Below are positions 1 to 6,163 of a DNA stretch of 12,615 bases, in pieces; the first letter of the stretch is position 1; each line of letters starts with the position of its first letter. A program made the position numbers and the translations under genes. Under the pieces are notes generated by a model that saw nothing but the letters and a program-made list of their open reading frames with translations, ran no database searches and was not told where the DNA came from. Source of the stretch: an uncultured Pseudomonadales bacterium (GTDB taxonomy: Bacteria > Pseudomonadota > Gammaproteobacteria > Pseudomonadales > Porticoccaceae); NCBI GenBank assembly GCA_905478725.1, contig CAJQJT010000123.1, positions 1 through 12,615 of the forward strand. Direction: 5' to 3'.

Positions 1-93
1 GATACACAAACAACCCTTAGCCTAGCAGTCGATCGAGCAATACAGAGAGCAGGTCGCAGTGTGACGCGCAAGATTACTCAACAGCAGTCTTAA
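1..93 (+). CDS. Possible C-terminal tail of a gene that begins before the window
   Basis: Frame 1 is open from the first base to a TAA at 91-93, giving 30 codons that end in ...RKITQQQS. The other two plus frames stop within the first 24 bases. The peptide is polar and basic and I do not recognise it. It lies on the same strand as sbtA, 43 bases upstream of the sbtA start, so it could be the end of a co-transcribed upstream gene. It uses several codons that are rare in the genes to the right (ATA, AGA, CGA), and thirty open codons can occur by chance, so this is a weak call. Confidence 0.3.
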   Translation, partial: DTQTTLSLAVDRAIQRAGRSVTRKITQQQS

Positions 94-136
94 CCCATAG
101 CTAAAGCACTGAGTTAACAAAGGGATTTGCAGAACA

Positions 137-1081
137 ATGATCGAACCCATTATTCTATTTTTTGTTCTTGGTATCACTGCGGGATTAGTCCGCGCGGAGT
201 TACGCCTGCCGGGCCCTATTTACGACTTCGTCAGCATGCTACTACTGCTAACGATTGGCCTAAAAGGCGGCATAGAGCTTGCTAAGCAACCATTTTTAAT
301 CCTGTTGCCGCAGATTCTGGTGGTGTTTGTAATGGGTTTGATTTTGCCCTTAATCGCGTTTCCCATTTTACGTCAACTTGGTAAATTTAAACGCGCCGAT
401 GCAGCATCCATTGCGGCCCATTATGGTTCCGTTAGTGTCGGCACCTATGCGGTAGCCGCCGCGTTTATGGAAACCCACAATATCTATTTCGAAGAGCACA
501 TGCCTTTGCTTCTGGTGGTGCTCGAAGTGCCAGCGATTCTGGTGGGTATCGTCTTGGCCAAAGGTCTAACCAAGGAAACCCAGTGGGGCTCTGTGGCCCA
601 TGAAGTATTCGCCGGTAAAGGTGTGGTGCTGTTATTAGGGGGCCTGTTTATCGGCTGGATTGCGGGGTCCGATGGTTTAGACTCAATCAAACCGTTATTT
701 TTCGATCTGTTTAAAGGTATTCTGGCACTGTTCTTATTGGAGATGGGCTTAATCGCTGCATCGAAAATCAGCTCGCTGCATAAATACGGTCTGTTCTTGG
801 TGGTCTTTGGCGTGGGTATGGCGCTGTTGTCCGCAGTGATCGGAACCGGCCTTGGCCTGCTGCTCAATTTATCTGTAGGTGGCACCGCCATGTTGGCGAT
901 CTTAGCTGCCAGCGCCTCCTATATAGCCGTGCCTGCGGCAATGCGTATCTCGGTTCCAGAGGCCAATCCAACACTCTCTCTTACCGCCTCACTGGGCATC
1001 ACATTTCCTTTTAATGTGTTGATCGGTATTCCCGTCTATTATGAACTGGCAGTGAGAGCACATGCCATTTTTAGAGCTTAG
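137..1081 (+). CDS. sbtA: SbtA-family sodium-dependent bicarbonate transporter
   Basis: An inner-membrane protein of 314 residues, almost all hydrophobic segments. Two family signatures are visible in matching halves: AAHYGSVSVGTYAVA (about residues 93-107) and ASASYIAVPAAMR (about 258-270). This inverted pair is characteristic of SbtA (DUF897), which imports bicarbonate with Na+ in cyanobacteria. The central cytosolic loop (about 142-162) is short, and the protein is shorter than the roughly 370-residue cyanobacterial form. The ATG at 137 is preceded by an AGGGA ribosome site at 121-125. The stop codon overlaps the start of sbtB, as expected for a transporter made together with its regulator. 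The family is clear from sequence. Bicarbonate as substrate in this organism is inferred from the family and the sbtB partner. Confidence 0.9.
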   Translation: MIEPIILFFVLGITAGLVRAELRLPGPIYDFVSMLLLLTIGLKGGIELAKQPFLILLPQILVVFVMGLILPLIAFPILRQLGKFKRADAASIAAHYGSVSVGTYAVAAAFMETHNIYFEEHMPLLLVVLEVPAILVGIVLAKGLTKETQWGSVAHEVFAGKGVVLLLGGLFIGWIAGSDGLDSIKPLFFDLFKGILALFLLEMGLIAASKISSLHKYGLFLVVFGVGMALLSAVIGTGLGLLLNLSVGGTAMLAILAASASYIAVPAAMRISVPEANPTLSLTASLGITFPFNVLIGIPVYYELAVRAHAIFRA

Positions 1082-1431
1082 TGATGACAATCGAAAACAG
1101 TCAGCAGGGCCATTTACAAGGCCAGCCACGAAAATATAACAGCATGCTGGTAACCATAGTGACTGAGTCGTCACTGGAGAGCCAACTATCGCGTGAGCTT
1201 GAAGGCTTGGGCGTACAGGGTTACACCATTACCGATGCCCGGGGCAAAGGCGAGAGTGGTTCGCGCAATGCAGGCTGGGATGCAGACAGTAATATTCGTG
1301 TTGAAGTGATCTGCAGTGAGTCTATGTCGGAGACCATTGCCGAGCTACTAGAAGAAAAGTACTACCCTAATTTTGCTATGGTAATGTACAGCCACGGGGT
1401 CTTTGTTTTAAGGCCTGAAAAGTTTAAATAA
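1081..1431 (+). CDS. sbtB: SbtB-type PII-like regulatory protein
   Basis: A 116-residue PII-like protein. Visible family features are a beta-alpha-beta fold start (LVTIVTESSLESQLSRELEGLG), a conserved DARGKGESGSR stretch (about 52-62) leading into the T-loop, the NIRVEVICSE strand (71-80), and a C-terminal VFVLRPEKF close to that of other stand-alone PII-like proteins. SbtB proteins bind adenine nucleotides, including cAMP and AMP, and dock on SbtA to gate transport. Residues 1-20 form a polar extension before the fold. The frame opens with GTG at 1081, sharing its G with the sbtA stop TAG, and is followed at once by ATG at 1084. Either may be the true start, and translational coupling to sbtA is likely. 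The last residues lack the CGPxGC-type redox tail of some cyanobacterial SbtB. Confidence 0.87.
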   Translation: MMTIENSQQGHLQGQPRKYNSMLVTIVTESSLESQLSRELEGLGVQGYTITDARGKGESGSRNAGWDADSNIRVEVICSESMSETIAELLEEKYYPNFAMVMYSHGVFVLRPEKFK

Positions 1432-1522
1432 TAGCCTTGGTGATCTTCGAAAAAAACCTCTAATAATGCTATTAGCTGAATCAGAAAGCCTAACAATAAC
1501 TAACCAATACAATGATTAATTT
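1432..1522 (+). other. Spacer between sbtB and the antiporter gene with a small AT-rich stem
   Basis: Positions 1460-1465 (CTAATA) and 1470-1475 (TATTAG) form a perfect 6-bp stem with a 4-base loop. No T-run follows, so this is not a convincing intrinsic terminator. AATAAT at 1462-1467 lies 19 bases after TTGGTG (1437-1442), which makes a poor promoter spacing. No Shine-Dalgarno sequence precedes the antiporter ATG. I cannot tell from sequence whether the antiporter gene has its own promoter or reads through from sbtAB. Confidence 0.3.
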
Positions 1523-3091
1523 ATGGACTACCTTTGGATTTTTATCGCATTCGTCTGCGGTTTTCTTGTTAAACATATCAATCTCCCTCCCCTAGTTGGT
1601 TATCTAGCTGCAGGCTTCGGGCTACATGCTCTAGGTGTTCAGCCAGATGCCTCTCTGCAAACCCTCGGGGATCTCGGCGTGATTCTGCTGCTGTTCACTA
1701 TTGGCTTAAAACTCAATATAAGCAGTTTATTTAAAACCGAAATTTGGGCCGGCGCGGCCGGGCATATGAGCGTGATTGTACTGCTCACCATGATTAACTG
1801 TGCCCTCCTCGGCGCTGTTGGCTATAGCCATTTTGCGGGACTGGATCTATCTGGCGCAGCACTGATCGGTTTTGCAGTGAGTTTTAGCAGCACGGTTATT
1901 GCGGTAAAAGTACTCGAAGAAAATGGAGAGATGCGCTCTCGCCATGGGCAGGTGGCCATTGGGATATTGGTTATCCAGGATATAGCTGCGGTGATATTTG
2001 TCACCCTGGCCTCAGATATGTCCCCTTCTTGGTGGGCCTTGGGACTGCTGTTGTTACCCCTATTGCGTCCAGCATTGGATTATTTAATGGAGCGCTGTGG
2101 ACACGGTGAGCTGCTGCCCCTGGCGGGGATATTCCTCGCCTTTAGTGGTGCTGAACTTTTCGAATTGGTCGGTTTAAAAGGTCATCTTGGCGCTCTGGTA
2201 GTCGCGGTATTAGTCAGCAGTCATCCAAAAGCAGCAGAACTGTCTAAGTCTCTGCTGAGTTTCAAAGACCTATTTCTCATCGGTTTTTTCCTGTCTATCG
2301 GTTTTACCGCGCTGCCAACCATGGACATGCTGGGGGTCGCCATGATCATGGCGATCGCCCTGCCAATTAAGGCTGGCCTGTTCTTCCTCTGGCTGACCCG
2401 TTTAAAGCTGCGCGCGCGAACCTCATTTTTAACCGCGCTGAGCCTAGCCAACTACAGTGAGTTCGGCTTAATTGTCTGTTCCATTAGCGTGACTCAGGGA
2501 CTATTGAGTAAAGAGTGGCTAGTTATTATGGCTCTCAGTGTGGCGCTCTCCTTTGTCTTTTCAAGTGTGGCGAATACGCTGTCTCATCGTCTATATGGGC
2601 GTTGGACGTCGCAGCTAAAGCACTTTGAGAACCCGATACGCTTGGCCGAGGATCAATTTGACCAACCTGGAAAAGTAGCTGTTTTAGTGGTCGGAATGGG
2701 TCGTGTTGGCACTGGGGCTTACGACATACTACAGAATGAAATGGCCAAGACTGCATGCGGTATAGATATGGATCGCAACCGGGCTGTTTCGCACGCTGAA
2801 GCCGGGCGCAATGTTATCTATGGTGATGCAGAGGATCCGGATTTTTGGTCAGATATCAACTTTGATAGCATTCAATTGATTATGTTTGCCATGCCCAACT
2901 TCCTGGACATTCAGGAGGCTCAGAATCAGATTCAGCTGGCCGGTTTTCAAGGCAAGACAGCAGCCATTGCTCGCTATGAGGATGAGAAAGAAAAATTACT
3001 CTCTGCTGGCGTCAATGAGGTGTTTAATTTTTACGCCGAGGCAGGTGCTGGATTTGCCGACCAAAGTGTCCATCTTTTGGCCAGCAAATAA
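1523..3091 (+). CDS. CPA2-family cation/proton antiporter (KefB type) with C-terminal RCK/TrkA-N domain
   Basis: A 522-residue membrane protein with two parts. Residues about 1-355 form the hydrophobic Na+/H+ exchanger domain. It opens with a typical LPPLVGYLAAGF segment (21-32), has LLLFTIGLKL (55-64), and carries the IQDIAAV motif (151-157), whose Asp153 corresponds to the ion-binding aspartate of CPA2 exchangers. Residues about 383-500 form a Rossmann TrkA-N (RCK) domain with GMGRVG (391-396) and an acidic IDMD (414-417) for nucleotide binding. The protein is about 100 residues shorter than E. coli KefB/KefC, which usually have a longer C-terminal part. The start fits the family N-terminus although no ribosome site is seen. 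Its place beside sbtAB suggests a role in Na+, K+ or pH balance linked to bicarbonate uptake; this is inference. The transported ion cannot be read from sequence. Confidence 0.88.
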   Translation: MDYLWIFIAFVCGFLVKHINLPPLVGYLAAGFGLHALGVQPDASLQTLGDLGVILLLFTIGLKLNISSLFKTEIWAGAAGHMSVIVLLTMINCALLGAVGYSHFAGLDLSGAALIGFAVSFSSTVIAVKVLEENGEMRSRHGQVAIGILVIQDIAAVIFVTLASDMSPSWWALGLLLLPLLRPALDYLMERCGHGELLPLAGIFLAFSGAELFELVGLKGHLGALVVAVLVSSHPKAAELSKSLLSFKDLFLIGFFLSIGFTALPTMDMLGVAMIMAIALPIKAGLFFLWLTRLKLRARTSFLTALSLANYSEFGLIVCSISVTQGLLSKEWLVIMALSVALSFVFSSVANTLSHRLYGRWTSQLKHFENPIRLAEDQFDQPGKVAVLVVGMGRVGTGAYDILQNEMAKTACGIDMDRNRAVSHAEAGRNVIYGDAEDPDFWSDINFDSIQLIMFAMPNFLDIQEAQNQIQLAGFQGKTAAIARYEDEKEKLLSAGVNEVFNFYAEAGAGFADQSVHLLASK

Positions 3092-3099
3092 AACACTGT

Positions 3100-3139
3100 C
3101 AATCGCTGAATTTTTTAAAGCATCATAGATCAGCGATTG
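3100..3139. terminator. Perfect 10-bp inverted repeat between convergent genes
   Basis: CAATCGCTGA (3100-3109) and TCAGCGATTG (3130-3139) are exact reverse complements separated by 20 bases. The right arm contains the last codons and the TGA of the HMG-CoA reductase gene. The left arm lies just past the antiporter stop. The position between two converging genes fits a two-way transcription stop, but neither strand shows a clear T-run after the stem and the loop is long, so termination is only a suggestion. Confidence 0.4.
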
Positions 3140-4296
3140 CGGCCCAGGGCATCGTGACTGGTTACCCAGTCGCCAGCCAGTACTGCACTCATCAGTGACA
3201 CTTCTCCAGCAAGCACTGTGGCACCAATAATTTCAGCCAGCTTGTGTACTTTTCCAGTGCCATTGCAGTCGAGAATATTGAGACATTCCTGCTGGGTTGG
3301 CAGACCGGTTCCGCCGCCGTAGGTGGCGACAATCAGTGAAGGTAGAGTAATCGATAAATAATAATTTCCGGCTTCGTCAACATCGGCAAAGATAATCGAC
3401 GACGACGACTCAGCCACGTTGGCAGCATCCTGACCGGTGGCGATAAACACTGCGGCTATGCCATTGGCGGCATGGGCTCCGGTGCTAGATGAACCGGCCA
3501 TAAAACTGCCCACCTGATTGATCTGTCGCGCTTTAAATAACACCTCCGCAGTGACTCCCATAGACTTTTCCAGGAGGTCACCGGGAATCAGCACTTCTGC
3601 AACAACGCGCTTGCCACGACTGTGCAGAGTATTGATTTGAGAGTGCTTTTTATCCGTATCCATGGCACCGGAGAGCATATAGCGCTGAATGCCTGGGTAG
3701 GTTTTCATGATCCATTCGCAGGCGATGAAGGTTGCCTTACCGACCATATTTTGGCCAGCGGCATCACCAGTAGTGAAGTTAAAACGCAGGTAGCGCATAC
3801 GTGCTGCGGCGTACTGTTCGATATTGCGCAGCTTACCTGAGGAGGTAGTGGTCTCGGCCTGAGCCGCAATCTCAGCAAAATTTTCTTCAACCCAGGTACC
3901 GAACTCACGGGCTTCTCGGGCATCGTTAAAAACAAAAACCGGGGCTCGCTGCATGGCGTCATCTACTACAGTGACTTTGACGCCACCAGAGTCGCGGAGT
4001 AATCGCGCACCTCTGTTGTAACTGGCAATCAATGTGCCTTCGCTGGTAGCCATGGGCACATAGAAATCACCCTGAGCATGTTCACCGTTGACCAACAGCG
4101 GTCCGATAAGGCCCAGAGGCACCTGAGCCACGCCAATAAAGTTTTCGATATTGCCCGCGGTGGTGGCGGGATCAATAGAGTAATGACCAATATGGTCTAA
4201 TTTGGCGGAGGTTTTTTCCACTGCAAAGTCGCGTCGGGTTTGGGCCATATGTTCGCTGTAATCGTTGTCACTGTCTCTGGGAATTCGCTCTGACAT
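3130..4296 (-). CDS. Hydroxymethylglutaryl-CoA reductase, class I type
   Basis: A 388-residue protein that aligns by eye along the catalytic domain of class I HMG-CoA reductases, the NADPH-dependent enzymes that make mevalonate in eukaryotes, archaea and some bacteria. Motifs in order: ENFIGVAQVPLGLIGPLLVNG (51-71), PMATSEGTLIASYNRG (81-96), GDAAGQNM (177-184), DKK (215-217), GSSSTGAHAAN (268-278), GQD (288-290), YGGGTGLPTQQ (326-336) and a C-terminal SHDALGRNR (380-388). The four catalytic residues can be placed at Glu86, Lys216, Asp290 and His381. GPLLVNG and PMATSEG are class I features; class II enzymes read differently there. No N-terminal membrane domain is present, so it is soluble. 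No other mevalonate-pathway gene is in the window. It is co-directional with the upstream amidohydrolase, but 271 bases of repeat-rich spacer separate them. Confidence 0.93.
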   Translation of the reverse strand: MSERIPRDSDNDYSEHMAQTRRDFAVEKTSAKLDHIGHYSIDPATTAGNIENFIGVAQVPLGLIGPLLVNGEHAQGDFYVPMATSEGTLIASYNRGARLLRDSGGVKVTVVDDAMQRAPVFVFNDAREAREFGTWVEENFAEIAAQAETTTSSGKLRNIEQYAAARMRYLRFNFTTGDAAGQNMVGKATFIACEWIMKTYPGIQRYMLSGAMDTDKKHSQINTLHSRGKRVVAEVLIPGDLLEKSMGVTAEVLFKARQINQVGSFMAGSSSTGAHAANGIAAVFIATGQDAANVAESSSSIIFADVDEAGNYYLSITLPSLIVATYGGGTGLPTQQECLNILDCNGTGKVHKLAEIIGATVLAGEVSLMSAVLAGDWVTSHDALGRNR

Positions 4297-4567
4297 ATTA
4301 TTATTCTCGTTATTGTCATTGGCTGGGGCTGTTAGATAGCCTTGATTGTATTAATTTCGTGGAATGCATCTGCGCGACTCCATTGTGCCGCGCATCTGTA
4401 AAGGGATCTAGTTGTTGAGCTCTTAAATTAGAAAGCTCTGAAATTAGAAAGCTCTGAAATTAGAAAGCTCTGAAATTAGAAAGCTCGTAAATTAGAAAGC
4501 TCCTAAAGCAGAGAGCTCCTAGAAAAGAGAGCTCCTAGAAAAGAGGGCTCCCAAAAAAGAGTGCTCG
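4297..4567. other. Spacer between amidohydrolase and HMG-CoA reductase genes
   Basis: This 271-base spacer holds the 16-bp tandem repeat (described separately) and a unique part next to the reductase gene. In the unique part TGCGCG (4371-4376) and CGCGCA (4389-4394) form a 6-bp GC-rich stem with a 12-base loop. GCATCTG occurs twice around it (4366-4372 and 4392-4398). Read on the minus strand, TACAAT (4345-4350) is a possible -10 element for the reductase gene, about 50 bases before its start, but I see no good -35 element. GAGA a few bases upstream of the ATG is a weak ribosome site. Confidence 0.35.
4418..4567. repeat. 16-bp tandem repeat, ten successive units
   Basis: The GCTC core recurs at exact 16-base steps: units start at 4418, 4434, 4450, 4466, 4482, 4498, 4514, 4530, 4546 and 4562. 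Units 2-4 are identical (AGCTCTGAAATTAGAA), and units 7 and 8 are identical (AGCTCCTAGAAAAGAG). The others differ at a few positions, so there are two sub-families joined by intermediates. The last unit runs into the stop codon of the amidohydrolase gene (4568-4570). With no unique spacers and such short units this is a minisatellite-like array, not a CRISPR. In the minus-strand transcript it would lie immediately 3' of the amidohydrolase and upstream of the HMG-CoA reductase. Confidence 0.95.
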
Positions 4568-6097
4568 TTAATTATTAAGCAGCTTTTGACCCGCATACAC
4601 CTGTTCGAGATGAACAGTATCTTTGACCACATGCTGGCCACCCACTAAGACATGGTGAATACCGGTGGATGCCTGATAGGGATCCCCATAATCAGCATTG
4701 GCTGCAATGGTTTTGGCATCGAAGATCACAATATCTGCATCGGCTCCAAGTTGAATGCGACCCTTGCGCTTAAACAGTGGCGCCGCCTGCTCCATCCACT
4801 GGGCCTGATAGAGACTCGTCTTGGCCAGGGCTTCTGACAGACCGAGCACCTTTTGCTCGCGCACATAATGGCCCAGAAGCCGCGAGAAGGTACCGGCTAT
4901 ATTGGGGTTGGTCGCAATGCGGGTATCCACCGCAGGCAGTGCATCTGTAGAGACCATCATACGCGGCCACTGCAGTGCGCTTTCCACCCACTGCTCTTTG
5001 ACATAATGATGATTGACCGCGCCAGTGGGCTGCTCTTTTGAATATTTCTCCCAGCTCTCTTTGGTCAGCCATTCCCCCGTGGCAACCCACTGCACATCTT
5101 CGTAGCTAATATCAAAAATCGCCTGCCAGTCTCGGCGACGAAATACATCCGCACCAATACTGGTGCCGCCAGCAGCGTAAGATAAAGTCTCGGTAGTGAT
5201 ATTGGCGCCCGCCTGATTGGCCTCGTCGATCATCGCCAGCCAGTCGCCAATGCGACCCATAGCATTGTGGCTAATGTGGCAGACAAACAGTGCCGCCTTG
5301 GTGCTCTTGGCCAATTCAATCACTTCGATTAGACCTGCGGGATCACCGGTGTAACCACGGCGCACATGAACATAGATCGGTACCTCTCGTGCAGCGGCCA
5401 CCTCAAACAACATGGCCAGTTCAGCATCGGAAACCGCTTCTGTCATATAGTCCAGCAGCACACCAATACCCAAACCACCTTCGTCTAGGCCTTTATGTAT
5501 TAGCACTCGCATTTGCTCAATCTGTTCTAAGGTCGCCTCTTGCATCCAGGCCGGGCTGCCCATCACCACGGTTTTTGTACCGGCAAAAATATAGGGCTGA
5601 TCTATGCCTTCAAGGACTTTAATACGCACAGCGAAATGGCCCACAGAGGAACCGTAGTTAATCGCTGCGCCAGCAAGAAGATGTTCGCCATAAAAGCTTA
5701 CAGGAAAGGAGCCGGCTTCGAGATCCAACTGAGTGGTAACGCCGTCCAGTACATTAAAATGTTGGCCGAGAACCGTGGGGCTGTGACTGTGCACATCGAT
5801 AAAACCGGGGGCCACCACTAAGTCAGTGGCGTCTATGATGATCTCACTATTGAGCGGTTGGTCTGAGATGGCGACAATACTACCGTCGCGAATGCCTATA
5901 TGTTTTTGTGCGTCGAGATGGGTTTCCGGGTCGATTACACGACCATTGGCAATCACCAGATCGTAATCTGCAGTCTCGCTAACAGACGAATCAAAAAACG
6001 AACTATAAAATAGCGAGACAACAATAAATGAGGCGACAAACAGTATCTGTAAACCCACAACTATGCGGCTGACCCGCAGCGCTTTCTTCCCCTTCAT
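4568..6097 (-). CDS. Membrane-anchored amidohydrolase, D-aminoacylase/N-acyl-amino-acid deacylase type
   Basis: A metal-dependent amidohydrolase of 509 residues. Residues 1-11 are rich in Lys and Arg and are followed by one hydrophobic helix (about 11-31), which suggests an N-in anchor with the enzyme on the periplasmic side. The catalytic domain shows an N-terminal beta-sandwich start (DLVIANGRVIDPETH), the metal motif GFIDVHSHS (His103, His105), a GVTTQLDLE segment (Glu127), His244 in YVHVRRG, His274 in VCHISH and Asp385 in MVSTDA. The domain closes with GADADIVIFD and VLVGGQHVV, typical of the family. The substrate is unknown; N-acyl-D-amino-acid deacylase is the closest named activity. 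The frame extends to a TTG at 6127, but ATG 6097 has a good AAGGGA site 7 bases upstream and is chosen. It lies 66 bases downstream of the flavin oxidoreductase gene, on the same strand. Confidence 0.83.
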   Translation of the reverse strand: MKGKKALRVSRIVVGLQILFVASFIVVSLFYSSFFDSSVSETADYDLVIANGRVIDPETHLDAQKHIGIRDGSIVAISDQPLNSEIIIDATDLVVAPGFIDVHSHSPTVLGQHFNVLDGVTTQLDLEAGSFPVSFYGEHLLAGAAINYGSSVGHFAVRIKVLEGIDQPYIFAGTKTVVMGSPAWMQEATLEQIEQMRVLIHKGLDEGGLGIGVLLDYMTEAVSDAELAMLFEVAAAREVPIYVHVRRGYTGDPAGLIEVIELAKSTKAALFVCHISHNAMGRIGDWLAMIDEANQAGANITTETLSYAAGGTSIGADVFRRRDWQAIFDISYEDVQWVATGEWLTKESWEKYSKEQPTGAVNHHYVKEQWVESALQWPRMMVSTDALPAVDTRIATNPNIAGTFSRLLGHYVREQKVLGLSEALAKTSLYQAQWMEQAAPLFKRKGRIQLGADADIVIFDAKTIAANADYGDPYQASTGIHHVLVGGQHVVKDTVHLEQVYAGQKLLNN

Positions 6098-6104
6098 ATA
6101 AGCA

Positions 6105-6110
6105 TCCCTT
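6105..6110 (-). promoter_or_regulatory. Ribosome binding site deciding the amidohydrolase start
   Basis: AAGGGA on the minus strand ends 7 bases before the ATG at 6097. The alternative TTG at 6127, ten codons upstream in frame, has no purine-rich sequence in front of it. This supports the shorter protein, which begins MKGKKALRVS directly before the membrane helix. Confidence 0.65.
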
Positions 6111-6163
6111 ATTTTTTTACTGGCCAATATACAACCACGGGGGAGATACTATCACTAGTAAAA

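Noticed and set aside
484..891. A 135-codon minus-strand open frame inside sbtA
   Set aside because: It is rich in Pro, Ser and Thr, as expected from reading a membrane-protein gene backwards. The sbtA frame is well supported.
1460..1475. Possible intrinsic terminator after sbtB
   Set aside because: The stem is only six AT-rich pairs and no T-run follows, so termination is not supported.
2886..3128. An 80-codon plus-strand frame reaching past the antiporter stop
   Set aside because: It overlaps the RCK domain of the antiporter in another frame and has no recognisable features.
4418..4567. Possible CRISPR array
   Set aside because: The 16-base units follow one another without unique spacers and no cas genes are near. 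It is a tandem repeat.
6098..6127. TTG start at 6127 for the amidohydrolase
   Set aside because: No purine-rich site precedes it, whereas ATG 6097 has AAGGGA at 7 bases.
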